The translations under genes were made by a program, and so were the position numbers. A model generated the notes under the pieces. It saw only the letters and a list, made by a program, of their open reading frames with translations, ran no database searches and was not told the DNA's origin. A stretch of DNA of 64,000 nt, taken from Bacteroidota bacterium. Lineage in GTDB: Bacteria > Bacteroidota > Bacteroidia > Bacteroidales > Porphyromonadaceae. Positions 17,626-27,209 of this stretch are shown here, piece after piece (positions within the stretch are counted from its first letter, which is position 1; every line of letters starts with the position of its first letter). Location: the NCBI GenBank assembly GCA_023396255.1, contig JAEWWU010000004.1, positions 62,001-126,000 on the forward strand. The letters run 5' to 3'.

Positions 17626-18102
17626 ATGATTCGGATCTTCCAATCCGTTTTTTGTGGTGTGTTTTTCTTTTTTCTTTTTGTTTTTTTTCTCGGTGCTTGC
17701 CATCACAATACCCCTTCTCCGGTTCCAGAGTATCCTGTTTACTTTGAAATATCTCTGCATAGTGCGCAAGGCAAGTCGCTCAATGCTCCGGGAGGATATA
17801 TTTACGTAACACAACCAAACAAAGAGGGAGAGCAAATTGGCCACGGGGGGCTTCTTATCTTGTGCAGTCCGGCACATAAAGGAGCCTATTATGCCTACGA
17901 CTTGACTTGTCCGCACGAAGTCTCTTCTAGCAGTAAGTTGTTTGTCAATGAACAATTTGAAGCAGAATGTAGCCAGTGCCACTCTACGTTTAGCATCCTA
18001 TATGGAGGAGGAAATCCTCTCAATGGGTTGGCAACAGGGCCTCTATTATGCTACAAGGTAATCCCAACCAACGGAAACACTTTGGTTGTTACCAACCGCT
18101 AA
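17626..18102 (+). CDS. Rieske-like lipoprotein with non-canonical ligand spacing
   Basis: A 158-residue lipoprotein: a very hydrophobic, phenylalanine-rich signal peptide ends in the lipobox LGAC. The mature domain has the order of a Rieske fold (YDLTCPH, then CSQCHSTF, then GLATGPLLCYKV). The first motif is a proper CxH, but the second reads CxxCH and not the canonical CxxH loop, so a normal two-Cys/two-His [2Fe-2S] site is uncertain. I chose the ATG at 17626 because it starts the signal peptide; an in-frame ATG at 17584 overlaps the SRPBCC gene. Confidence 0.65.
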   Translation: MIRIFQSVFCGVFFFFLFVFFLGACHHNTPSPVPEYPVYFEISLHSAQGKSLNAPGGYIYVTQPNKEGEQIGHGGLLILCSPAHKGAYYAYDLTCPHEVSSSSKLFVNEQFEAECSQCHSTFSILYGGGNPLNGLATGPLLCYKVIPTNGNTLVVTNR

Positions 18103-18136
18103 CCTCCCTTCCATCGCCCCATCTTATCATTTTGCT

Positions 18137-20182
18137 ATGAAAACTCTTCGGAACATCTTCCCTTTTCTCGTATTGCTGCTGGTCAGTTGCATTACTTCTT
18201 CTTTGTGGGCACAAAACAATAAGTACGAAATAGGAAAAGAAGTCATAGACTACGAGTATCCTCTAATGGTTCGAGGAGCAACTTTGCAAGGGTATACCCT
18301 ATCGCCTTATGTCGTAGAACCTATCCCGGCATTGATAGATACTGTTTCTTACAATTTTTTTAGGCGCATTCGTCCCGAGGGAAGGAGCATAGCTATGGGA
18401 TACACCTCCGGAATAGCTTCTCCTTGGCACAACAAATCCTTTTTCGATCGGAGAAAAAAGTCTTTCGATTTTTTGTTCAACACAGCTTTTGATTCTCGCC
18501 TATACACACCCGAAGACGACCTCTATTATAATACCAAAGCGCCCTATACCAAGATTCTTTACCATCAACACGGAGGGGTACAAGAAAGAGAAGAAGAATT
18601 TGACTTTACTCTGGCTCTCAATCCCAACAAATACATTGGTTTGGGAGCCGACTTCAATTATACCAACTCACTGGGATACTTTGCAGGAAGCAGAACCAAA
18701 GCCGTAAGTTATCGCCTATTTGCCAACGCAACTTTCGACAAATATCAACTTTGGATCTCATTAGGAAACAACTATTTCAAAATGACGGAAAATGGAGGAA
18801 TAACGGACGACCTCTTTGTTTCCGATCCTCAAAAAGCAGGTAGCTCATCGGGAGCCTTTAAGTCATCAGAGATACCGGTAAGACACAACGGCAACGTTTG
18901 GAACGGTCTCACCAATGGACACTTTCGCTTAGCACACAAATACAACTTTGGTCAGCATCTTTTGCGGAACCAAGCCGACTCGCTTACTTCTTTCTTAGAA
19001 CGCAGACCTCCGGAAGACTCTCTCCGATTTATTCCAGTTGCCTCCATTGGTCATATCCTCAGTTTTCACAGAGCCAGACACGAATACGTCAATCGAAATA
19101 CTACCTCTTACAATTTGTACGAACAGCACAATGCCTATCTCCACAACAGAAGCAGACAAGGGTTGCCAGATTCTCTGATGTTTTTGCCCTACGACTCCAC
19201 ATATATGTGGCAGCTAAACAACACAATACAAATTTCTGTTCGAGAAGGCTTTCAGCCTTGGGTGCCATTTGGGATAGACACCTACCTCCGATTAGAAAAT
19301 AGGTACTATTATCAACAGGATACCACCGTCAATAGCAAGATTCACACAATCAACACGGTATTAGGTGCACGTTTGGCTCGAATAACTGGGAAAAAGCTCA
19401 ATTTTGATGCCATTGGAGAAATATCTCTCTTGGGTGAAAATATTGGCTCCTTTCTCATAACCGGAAATATTCGCACCCAATTTAGAGTGAAAAACTTCCC
19501 GTATGGCCTAAGGGCCTGGGGTACCTTATATTCCCAGAGGCCCAATTACTTTGTAAGACAATTCCACGGCTCTTTTCATCGCTGGGATAACAAATTTGGA
19601 AATGAAAGAGCACTCCTCTTAGGAGGAGAAGTAAAGGTAGATAAATGGAATATTTTTCTACAAGTTCATTCGGGAACCCTGCAAAATCACATTTATTTCG
19701 ATCCAACCGCCCATCCTTTGCAATGTAAACAAGCTATTCAAGTTTTAGCAGCCCGTCTCAATCATCATATGCAAGTTGGCTTATTGGGTTGGGAAACCGA
19801 AGCTCTGTACCAAACCTCCTCAAATGCCGAAGCCATACCATTGCCTCAGTTAAGTTTGAGGGGGCAACTGCACCTCTCTTTCTTTGCTGCCAAAGTGATG
19901 AAGAGTCAAGTAGGTGTTGAGTGTTCGTTGCACACTCCCTATTACGCTCCCTATTACGAACCGGCAACAATGCAATTTATTAACCAGAGAGAACGGAAAT
20001 ATGGAAATTACCCTCTCATCAATCTTTTCGCAAACTTTAGGCTTCAACGGACGCGCTTCTTCATCGAATATTACAATGCCGGACAATTATTTTTGACCAA
20101 AGCATCGCGCTTCTCCTTGGCGCACTACCCTATGCTTCCTGCCACCTTGCGAATGGGGGTCTGCGTAGAATTTTTCAATTAG
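18137..20182 (+). CDS. Putative porin (Porin_10-like outer-membrane protein)
   Basis: A 681-residue exported protein whose signal peptide ends LWAQ. The body has many amphipathic beta strands rich in aromatic residues and ends in a strand closing with VCVEFFN, consistent with a C-terminal outer-membrane strand. The layout (YEYPL near the start, EFDFTLALNP, long YRLFAN-type strands) fits the large Bacteroidetes putative porin family PF14121. The ATG at 18137 begins the signal peptide. It is followed by a T9SS surface-protein gene after 46 nt. Confidence 0.75.
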   Translation: MKTLRNIFPFLVLLLVSCITSSLWAQNNKYEIGKEVIDYEYPLMVRGATLQGYTLSPYVVEPIPALIDTVSYNFFRRIRPEGRSIAMGYTSGIASPWHNKSFFDRRKKSFDFLFNTAFDSRLYTPEDDLYYNTKAPYTKILYHQHGGVQEREEEFDFTLALNPNKYIGLGADFNYTNSLGYFAGSRTKAVSYRLFANATFDKYQLWISLGNNYFKMTENGGITDDLFVSDPQKAGSSSGAFKSSEIPVRHNGNVWNGLTNGHFRLAHKYNFGQHLLRNQADSLTSFLERRPPEDSLRFIPVASIGHILSFHRARHEYVNRNTTSYNLYEQHNAYLHNRSRQGLPDSLMFLPYDSTYMWQLNNTIQISVREGFQPWVPFGIDTYLRLENRYYYQQDTTVNSKIHTINTVLGARLARITGKKLNFDAIGEISLLGENIGSFLITGNIRTQFRVKNFPYGLRAWGTLYSQRPNYFVRQFHGSFHRWDNKFGNERALLLGGEVKVDKWNIFLQVHSGTLQNHIYFDPTAHPLQCKQAIQVLAARLNHHMQVGLLGWETEALYQTSSNAEAIPLPQLSLRGQLHLSFFAAKVMKSQVGVECSLHTPYYAPYYEPATMQFINQRERKYGNYPLINLFANFRLQRTRFFIEYYNAGQLFLTKASRFSLAHYPMLPATLRMGVCVEFFN

Positions 20183-20228
20183 TAAATCCAAGACTATTCA
20201 TTCAACTATTTAGATAAGTAACCAGAAA

Positions 20229-21917
20229 ATGAAGAAAACCGTACTTTTTTTATTCAGTTTTATTTGTACTTATGCAGGATGGGCACAAGGACCCGTATTG
20301 CGTAATCAAAATACCGATTTCAGCAAAGGGTATTTTATTCTCAACGAGGATCAGTTTGGCACCTACAACTCCTCTCTCAATTTCCTATCGGATCAGAAAG
20401 AATTCAGTTACAGAGTTTTTGCCGCTTGCAATGATGGAAAAACCTTGGGAGTTACGGCAAGCTACGGTCAAATCTATGGAGATCATATGTTTTTTGTCTG
20501 TAAACAAGGAGCCCGGCTTACAATTAGCGACAAGAAGAATCTTAAGATAGAGAATCAAATCGAGGAGATCGGAGCAAAGAGTATAGATGGCAGAAGTGGC
20601 TTGGGTGTAGACGAAAACAAACTCTACATAGGTTCTACGTCGGGGATATTTGTCTACAACATATCTAAAAAGGAGTTGTCCAAACTTCCCATCAAAGGAA
20701 CGGATGACCCCACTAAGGTAAATGAAAAAACAACCGCCCCCCTCTCGGGAGAAATCGGCTCTATGGTGCGCTATGGAGATCGTGTCTTTGCCGTGCACAG
20801 AAATCACGGCCTTTTAGTGGTGGATGCCCAAGCCGATACCCTAATAACATACCTCCCCATTCCTCAAGAAGAATCTCAAAAATTTGGTATTGGATCGGTA
20901 GTCCTTGCTAAAAACGGCAAACTCTATTTGAGCCTTGTTCTAAGTGACGGAGGCTCTGCTCCTTCCTTGCTGGAGGTAGACCCGGTTACGTTAAAAACCT
21001 CTCAAATCAATTTACCCGAAGAGATTCCCGGTCCGGCCAACAGTTGGTATGCTTGGACTCCGGACGCTTTTTTCGCCTCTAAAATAGATAATACTCTGTA
21101 TTGGACAGGAGGAAAAGGGTCTTGGTTTGCCAAAAATAAAATCTACAAATATGATTTAGGCACTCAAAAGGCCCAACAGATTATTGATTTGGCGGAAATT
21201 GGTTGGGAAATCTATGGTTGCTCTTTGCGTGAAAATCCCCTTAATGGAAATCTGGTAATGTCCCTATTCAAAGGCTGGGGAAAGGATAATTTTGCCGTAG
21301 CTGAGTATGACAAAGAAGGCAAACATACTCTGTATACTCTGAAAAATCATTACTGGTTCCCCTCTCTTCCCATATTTCCAGATGAAGCAAATCCCGAAAT
21401 AAAACCACTACCAGAAACTCAAGTAGAAGAAAGCAAAGTGGCTCCTATCGAGATAGCTCTCTTGGACTATGTTTCAGATACAGACAGCCCGGAAGTGGCT
21501 ATTTGGACACAATTAGTAGAGAACAGCACTCCGGAAGTAGCACAGGTAAAAGTAAAAATGAACAAGCTCCACATTGAGCCAACCGGGAAAAAGGGGGAAA
21601 CAAATATCAAAATCAAATACAACTCTAATGGGAAGATCGCTTTTTCAACCCTAACCTATAAAGTAACCGACAATGTTGCCATTCAACAGATAGGAGAAAA
21701 GGAAAACATCCGCATCATTGCTCGAGACAACCAAATGGAAATTATTGGACTAAGTGGTTATCACATCGGCATTTACGATCTAAGTGGAGTTTGTATAACA
21801 CAAGTTCGGATTAGAGATGCGCAAGAAGTAGTTCCGGTGATACTCCCAAGCGGTGTGTACGTGATTCGCGCAAACAATGGATTGGCAGAACGGTCCATCA
21901 AGGTGCTCGTACCTTAA
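20229..21917 (+). CDS. DUF5074-like beta-propeller surface protein with T9SS sorting domain
   Basis: A 562-residue protein with a signal peptide ending GWAQ. Residues about 25-390 form repeated blade-like segments (KGYFILNEDQFGTYNSSL, LYIGSTSGIFVYN, NGKLYLSLVL) that resemble DUF5074/YncE-type propellers of Bacteroidales. The last ~70 residues form a type A T9SS C-terminal domain (HIGIYDLSGVCI, LPSGVYVIRAN), so the protein should be secreted and anchored on the cell surface. The ligand is unknown. A strong terminator follows. Confidence 0.7.
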   Translation: MKKTVLFLFSFICTYAGWAQGPVLRNQNTDFSKGYFILNEDQFGTYNSSLNFLSDQKEFSYRVFAACNDGKTLGVTASYGQIYGDHMFFVCKQGARLTISDKKNLKIENQIEEIGAKSIDGRSGLGVDENKLYIGSTSGIFVYNISKKELSKLPIKGTDDPTKVNEKTTAPLSGEIGSMVRYGDRVFAVHRNHGLLVVDAQADTLITYLPIPQEESQKFGIGSVVLAKNGKLYLSLVLSDGGSAPSLLEVDPVTLKTSQINLPEEIPGPANSWYAWTPDAFFASKIDNTLYWTGGKGSWFAKNKIYKYDLGTQKAQQIIDLAEIGWEIYGCSLRENPLNGNLVMSLFKGWGKDNFAVAEYDKEGKHTLYTLKNHYWFPSLPIFPDEANPEIKPLPETQVEESKVAPIEIALLDYVSDTDSPEVAIWTQLVENSTPEVAQVKVKMNKLHIEPTGKKGETNIKIKYNSNGKIAFSTLTYKVTDNVAIQQIGEKENIRIIARDNQMEIIGLSGYHIGIYDLSGVCITQVRIRDAQEVVPVILPSGVYVIRANNGLAERSIKVLVP

Positions 21918-21977
21918 TGCCCCTCTATCATTCTTTTCCCTCTTGGTAAAGACATAAAAGAAAGAGGGTTGAAGGAC

Positions 21978-22019
21978 ACGCACATCTACTTTTTAAAGAG
22001 TAGATGTGCGTTCTTTTTT
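21978..22019 (+). terminator. Intrinsic terminator after the DUF5074-like gene
   Basis: CGCACATCTACT/AGTAGATGTGCG is a perfect 12-bp stem with an 8-nt loop followed by TTCTTTTTT. Confidence 0.92.
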
Positions 22020-22105
22020 ATTCATACACTTTTCTCTCTTTTAATTTCGAAGGAAGAAAAAAACAATAAAACACAACAATAAATCATTTTTTATTCAATT
22101 TTATA

Positions 22106-22113
22106 TACTTTTG
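22106..22113 (+). promoter_or_regulatory. LRR-protein -7 box (TACTTTTG)
   Basis: TACTTTTG in a very AT-rich region, 29 nt before the ATG of the LRR gene, fits the Bacteroidetes -7 consensus. Confidence 0.55.
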
Positions 22114-22142
22114 CCAGTAATAACAATAAATACAAAAACAAT

Positions 22143-25100
22143 ATGGAAACAGCTTCCTTTATTCGCTCTTTGGGAGTCGGTGTGTTATGTATGCTGGCAA
22201 CTTACACTTCTCTATGGGCCCAATATCCAACAACCTCCTACAAATTATCAACCGATGGCTCTACTTTGGAAAAATGGCTCGGAGACGAAACCGAAATCAA
22301 CTTAACAGAGGCACCACTCAACACAGTACAACAAATTGGGGAAAAAGCCTTTAGTTCTAATAGGGATCTTCAAAAAATAATCTTGGGCCCCTCTGTGAAG
22401 AAAATCGGTCGATCGGCTTTCGACGATTGTACGATGCTCTCATCGATCAAAATCCCTTCGTCTCTAAGAGTGATAGAAGAGGATGCCTTTCACGGATGCA
22501 AGAAATTGGCTCGAATCGACCTCGAGTCAGTTGAAGAGATCGGAGGTAGTGCTTTCTCTCTCTGTCGTTCCCTAACCACTATTACGATTCCTCAAAGCCT
22601 CAAAAAAATAGGGTATGCCGCTTTTTACGGTTGTAGCAAAGTAAACAAAATAGAAGTAGAGGCACAAAACTCTTTTTTTATAGCCGAAAACAACCTATTG
22701 TACAACAAGGACAAAAGCCTGCTCATTATGGCTCCACAAGGGATTACCTTCGAAGAGCTGCGCATCCCCGAAACGGTTGTAGAGATTTCCGGACGAGCTT
22801 TTGATGGTTGCAAGATTAAAACCATTGTACTCCCTGCACGACTGGAACGCATAGGAGCTGCCTCTTTTTTCAAATGCTCCCAGCTGCAAACTATTACTGT
22901 GGAAGCAGCCATACCTCCCACCTGTATAGGCAACGATTCGTTCGCTATGGTCAATGTGGAACAATGTACTCTGCGTGTACCAGCGCCCTCTTTGGAGAAA
23001 TACAAATCATCGGCTCCTTGGAGTGATTTCGGTACCATTGAGCCTCTAACTTCTCCTATTACCACCCCATCGATAAAGGTGACCACCACGGCTAAAATTG
23101 GCGATTACATTATGATATCGGCTCAAGGCGATGGAGAAATCATATACCAAGGTGCAACCCCAAAATTTGGAGGTATGGTGGAGGTAAAGGACCAAACCAT
23201 TACCATCACCGGAAACGTTAAAATGTTCGATTGCAGCGAAGCTCTAATCACCCAAATAGATTTGTCCCAAACAACCCTATTGGAAAAACTTTGGTGTAGT
23301 ACCAACTCTCTGAAAGATATTGATGTAAGCAGACAGAAAAATTTATCCATCTTTTACTGCACTGACAACGAGCTGAAAAGCATCGATATAACCTCAAACA
23401 TCAATTTGGAAGAGTTTGATTGCAGTGGCAATCAAATCGAGGACTTAGACTTAACCAAAAACAACAAACTAAAACGCTTATTAGCTTTTCACAATCAAAT
23501 AAAGAGCATAGATCTCACTCAAAATCCGGAGCTGATTGGCATTGATTTATCAGAAAATGTACTCACATCTCTTGATGTTTCTACCAACAAAAAGTTGGAA
23601 ACGATCTACTGCAATGGTAATAACTTGCAAGGAAATAATATGCAACTCTTTGCTCACTCTTTACCCGATAGAAAAGATCGAGCAAAGGCGTGTAATCTAT
23701 TTGTCATAGACACCAAAAATCCATTGGAGAAAAACATTTTCGGAGTTTCTCTGGTAGCCAAAGCCAAAGAAAAAAATTGGAGAACATTGGATTATTCCGC
23801 TGGGGATAACGACTTTAACGGCATCGAATATGCCGGATCTTCCGAAACAGAAACCTCAATAGCCTCTTTTGTAACCGCCCTTCCTGTCGGAAGCAAAATA
23901 TATGTGGGTATTTCATCGTCCAAAGATTTTTCCATCGATTGGGGAGATGGCACAGAAAGCCAACATCAGACCGGGGATTATTTTGCCCCGGGCAAACGCC
24001 TCTTCGGAGAAATTAAGGGAAAGACTATCAAAATAAAAGGGGATAAAAATGCTATTTCCAAACTCAATTTGGTGCAACAAAAAGTTACCGCTGTAAACAT
24101 AGGAGCTTTGAGTAACCTAACTCACCTAGTGCTGAGCGAAAACGAACTAACCCAAATCGACGTACTCCCCCTTAAAATGCTAACAACTTTGTCGGTGGAC
24201 AAAAATAAACTGCAAAACATAGACCTATCCCCCTTAGTTCACCTCAAAGAGTTCAGAGCAAACGAAAATCAACTGCGCAAAGTTGATCTCTCCGCCAATA
24301 GCGAGTTGGTCAAAGTGGTCTTATCAAACAACCTTATAGAAACAATAGACCTAAAAAACCTCGGCAAATTGGAAGAGCTACAAGCCGACGACAATCAAAT
24401 AGTCTCTATCGATCTATCGGGTAATCCGGAAATAACGGATATCGACTTGGACAATAACCGTCTCTCTACATTAGATTTGAGCAACAATCTATTGGTTTCT
24501 TGGCTATACCTCGAGGGGAACCAAATCGCAAATATCGATATCTCCAAACAGACCAAATTGCGCAACCTAAATTTGGCAAATAACCAACTGACACAAATCG
24601 ATATTTCTACTTGTCCCAATCTTATAGAGTTGATTCTTAATAAAAATACAATCGGCTCCATTGTACTGAACAAAAATCTCTCCCTCAGCAGAGTGCAACT
24701 TATGGAGTGTGGATTGAGTGAAATAGATGTTACAGCCTTAAGTAAGCTCTCCATTCTAAAGATTGATAATAACAATATTGGTCATCTAGATCTGTCGAAA
24801 TCCGGAAAACTGAAAAAACTATCTGTCGAGGGGAACAAACTTTCTTCCGTGGATTTATCGGCGACTCCTAAGTTAGAATCTATAAATCTCTCCAAAAACC
24901 GACTTACGGCACTAAAGGTGGATAAGAATCCGAAGTTGTACAGTGTTATCATCGCCCACAATTTGTTGGAAAAAGATCCGTTGGATGCGCTCTTTTTAGA
25001 ACTTCCGGATCTGTCCAATATCACAGAAGATCCCACCATAGATAATCACAAAAGGATAGATATATCCAACAACCCCGGAACCAAAGATTGTAACCAATCT

Positions 25101-25379
25101 TTGGCAACCAATAAAGGCTGGAAAATATCTGCCGATACGCACAACACAATAGCGACACAACTCCAAACTGTAAAGATATACCCCAATCCAACCACGAAGT
25201 TTGTCGTTGTGGAAGGTATTCTACCCGGGCAGGAAATTTCCATAATCAATACCAAGGGAGAGGTTGTTTTTCGCTCTTCTTCAGATGGTAGCTCTTGTTG
25301 CATCAATACGGAACAATGGGAAGCCGGGTACTATCTTATTCGTTGTGGAAAATCTTCTTGGCGATTGGTCGTTCAATAA
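22143..25379 (+). CDS. Large BspA-like/leucine-rich-repeat surface protein with T9SS sorting domain
   Basis: A 1078-residue exported protein with a signal peptide ending LWAQ. Residues about 60-300 are LRR_5/BspA repeats (AFxxCxxLxxIxIPxSLxxI pattern). Two copies of a ~60-residue beta module follow, one near 315-375 and one near 580-640 with a PKD-like WGDGT. Each leads into a run of 21-residue leucine-rich repeats (LxxLxLxxNxLxxIDLS); the second run has about 14 repeats. The last ~70 residues are a type A T9SS sorting domain (YPNPTTKFVVVEG, ISIINTKGE, GYYLIRC). It is likely an adhesin; its partner is unknown. It has its own promoter box and terminator. Confidence 0.88.
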   Translation: METASFIRSLGVGVLCMLATYTSLWAQYPTTSYKLSTDGSTLEKWLGDETEINLTEAPLNTVQQIGEKAFSSNRDLQKIILGPSVKKIGRSAFDDCTMLSSIKIPSSLRVIEEDAFHGCKKLARIDLESVEEIGGSAFSLCRSLTTITIPQSLKKIGYAAFYGCSKVNKIEVEAQNSFFIAENNLLYNKDKSLLIMAPQGITFEELRIPETVVEISGRAFDGCKIKTIVLPARLERIGAASFFKCSQLQTITVEAAIPPTCIGNDSFAMVNVEQCTLRVPAPSLEKYKSSAPWSDFGTIEPLTSPITTPSIKVTTTAKIGDYIMISAQGDGEIIYQGATPKFGGMVEVKDQTITITGNVKMFDCSEALITQIDLSQTTLLEKLWCSTNSLKDIDVSRQKNLSIFYCTDNELKSIDITSNINLEEFDCSGNQIEDLDLTKNNKLKRLLAFHNQIKSIDLTQNPELIGIDLSENVLTSLDVSTNKKLETIYCNGNNLQGNNMQLFAHSLPDRKDRAKACNLFVIDTKNPLEKNIFGVSLVAKAKEKNWRTLDYSAGDNDFNGIEYAGSSETETSIASFVTALPVGSKIYVGISSSKDFSIDWGDGTESQHQTGDYFAPGKRLFGEIKGKTIKIKGDKNAISKLNLVQQKVTAVNIGALSNLTHLVLSENELTQIDVLPLKMLTTLSVDKNKLQNIDLSPLVHLKEFRANENQLRKVDLSANSELVKVVLSNNLIETIDLKNLGKLEELQADDNQIVSIDLSGNPEITDIDLDNNRLSTLDLSNNLLVSWLYLEGNQIANIDISKQTKLRNLNLANNQLTQIDISTCPNLIELILNKNTIGSIVLNKNLSLSRVQLMECGLSEIDVTALSKLSILKIDNNNIGHLDLSKSGKLKKLSVEGNKLSSVDLSATPKLESINLSKNRLTALKVDKNPKLYSVIIAHNLLEKDPLDALFLELPDLSNITEDPTIDNHKRIDISNNPGTKDCNQSLATNKGWKISADTHNTIATQLQTVKIYPNPTTKFVVVEGILPGQEISIINTKGEVVFRSSSDGSSCCINTEQWEAGYYLIRCGKSSWRLVVQ

Positions 25380-25420
25380 AAAAACTGGTGTACAAGTCAA
25401 AAAATCTATCAACTCCAACA

Positions 25421-25452
25421 AAAAGGGGAAGAAAATATTCTTCCCCTTTTTT
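25421..25452 (+). terminator. Intrinsic terminator after the LRR gene
   Basis: AAAAGGGGAAGAA pairs perfectly with TTCTTCCCCTTTT around a 4-nt loop and ends in a run of six T. Its symmetry means it could work in both directions. Confidence 0.92.
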
Positions 25453-25502
25453 GTTACTCCGAATATGAACAATAAACATCTCCCAATCGGCAATCTTTTT
25501 CA

Positions 25503-25625
25503 ATTAATTCCCTGTAAATATTCGATTAATTCCCTATTTCTCGACAATTTGCAGGGAACTAATTTCTGATAATTCCCTACTAATCTCGGATATATCCCTC
25601 AAAATATTTCTTTTGTCCAAGCAAA
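25503..25625 (+). repeat. TTCCCT-box intergenic repeat, copy A
   Basis: About 120 bp containing ATTAATTCCCTG (25503), ATTAATTCCCTA (25525), the inverted box CAGGGAACTAAT (25552), GATAATTCCCTA (25568), a weaker TATATCCCTC (25591) and the end motif TTGTCCAAG (25613). The segment 25553-25578 is identical to 40023-40048 in copy B. Reversed copy D follows the same order of boxes and the same end motif. It lies about 50 nt after the LRR terminator. Confidence 0.8.
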
Positions 25626-25833
25626 TCTTCATCGAAGATGATATTTAGCGAAAAACGACCAAGAATGACTTCTTCCCAACAAAAATTTCTACGTCGAAAA
25701 AGGCGATTTTTTCACCCACCCTATACATTTCTTTAGAAGGAGATACGGCGATTTATCATTAAGAGGTGATCACCAAAGGAAATCAGTACCCCTATCCTTT
25801 CCAATCAAACTCCTTTTATATGGGTGTTTTTTG

Positions 25834-25841
25834 TAACTTTG
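25834..25841 (+). promoter_or_regulatory. spmAB -7 box (TAACTTTG)
   Basis: TAACTTTG fits TAnnTTTG and lies 63 nt before the spmAB-like ATG. No convincing -33 box is seen. The rest of 25626-25900 shows nothing else recognisable. Confidence 0.4.
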
Positions 25842-25904
25842 AATCCCATTGGGGTATCGAATATTGGGTTTGAAAACCTCGGTGCGTGAAAGATACTGTT
25901 GGCT

Positions 25905-27137
25905 ATGTTTCTAAACTACCTTTTTATTGCTTTTTTCGTTGTCGGCATCGCCATTGGTGTGTGCTATGCTTTGGGAACGGGAAACTCTGAAATCCTCTCC
26001 GAGATGGTACAAGCCACGTTCGATTCGTCTAAAACAGCATTCGAATTGGCTTTAGCTCTGACCGGCATTCTCTGCTTTTGGTTGGGGATAATGAATATCG
26101 GAAAGGAAAGTGGCTTAATGCAACGGATTTCGCACGCCATAGCCCCTGTCTTGGGTGCTTTGTTTCCATCTATACCCAAAACGCACCCGGTATTGGGGAA
26201 CATATTTATGAATGTATCAGCCAATCTGTTGGGGCTGGATAATGCAGCAACTCCGTTGGGGCTCAAAGCTATGGAACAATTGCAAGAGCTGAATCTCAAT
26301 AAACAACAAGCCTCCGATGCTCAAATTATGTTCATTGTGCTTAACGCTGGAGGATTGACCCTAATCCCTACGAGCATTATGGCATACCGAATGATGTCGG
26401 GAGCAGCCAACCCTTCCGATATCTTCTTGCCCATCCTTTTGGCAACCCTTTTATCATCTCTGACGGGAGTCTTGGCTGTTTGTATAAAACAGAGAATAAA
26501 GCTGTTACAACCAGCTCTATTGCTCCTTGCCTCCGCTATTTTTCTTTTTATTTCTCTAATTATTGCCGGATGGTGGTGGTTACCTGCCCCCTTGTTTAGA
26601 ACAACAAGCCAAGCGGTATCGGCCGGTGTTTTGCTCTCTATCATTTTGCTGTTTATGCTGAGTGGTTGGCGCAAGAAAATAAATGTTTACGAGGCCTTTA
26701 TTAGTGGTGCAAAAGAGGGGTTTTCCACAGCCATTTCCATAGTTCCCTACTTGGTAGCTATGTTGGTGGCAATTGGTATTTTCAGAGCCTCCGGAGGTAT
26801 GCAACTCTTAATCGAAGGGCTTAGATGGATAGTATTGCAATTGGGTTTGAGTGCCGATTGGGTAGAAGCCTTGCCCACTATGCTAATGAAACCTCTTAGT
26901 GGAAGTGGAGCTCGGGCACTGATGGTCGATGCTATGAATACATATGGAGCAGATAGTTTAGTGGGGCGAATTGCCTGTGCTGCCCAAGGAGCTACCGATA
27001 CCACTCTATATATTGTTGCCTTATATTTTGGAGCTGTACGTATCACTCGTACACGTTATACCGTAAGCTATTCGCTACTGGCCGATGCTGTAGGGCTTAT
27101 AGCGTGCATCCCCATTTGCCACCTTTTTTTCGGCTAA
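25905..27137 (+). CDS. SpmA-SpmB fusion (nucleoside-recognition Gate domain membrane protein)
   Basis: A 410-residue polytopic membrane protein that joins two Gate-domain halves. The N half (to about residue 200) is SpmA-like, with GIMNIGKESGLMQRISHAI and SANLLGLDNAATPLGLKAM. The C half is SpmB-like, with EGFSTAISIVPYLVAMLVAI and ARALMVDAMNTYGADS. In spore formers the two are separate proteins; in this presumed non-sporulating group the fused form must do something else, probably transport. An in-frame TTG at 25899 is an alternative start. Confidence 0.88.
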   Translation: MFLNYLFIAFFVVGIAIGVCYALGTGNSEILSEMVQATFDSSKTAFELALALTGILCFWLGIMNIGKESGLMQRISHAIAPVLGALFPSIPKTHPVLGNIFMNVSANLLGLDNAATPLGLKAMEQLQELNLNKQQASDAQIMFIVLNAGGLTLIPTSIMAYRMMSGAANPSDIFLPILLATLLSSLTGVLAVCIKQRIKLLQPALLLLASAIFLFISLIIAGWWWLPAPLFRTTSQAVSAGVLLSIILLFMLSGWRKKINVYEAFISGAKEGFSTAISIVPYLVAMLVAIGIFRASGGMQLLIEGLRWIVLQLGLSADWVEALPTMLMKPLSGSGARALMVDAMNTYGADSLVGRIACAAQGATDTTLYIVALYFGAVRITRTRYTVSYSLLADAVGLIACIPICHLFFG

Positions 27138-27209
27138 AAAGATAAAAGAGGACCAGAACAAATTCTATTTACCAAAATACATACTGAAATAATACAAGAA
27201 ACAAAGTCT

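Noticed and set aside
25503..25625. CRISPR array
   Set aside because: The boxes are only about 12 nt, occur in both orientations and are irregularly spaced; no cas gene is present.
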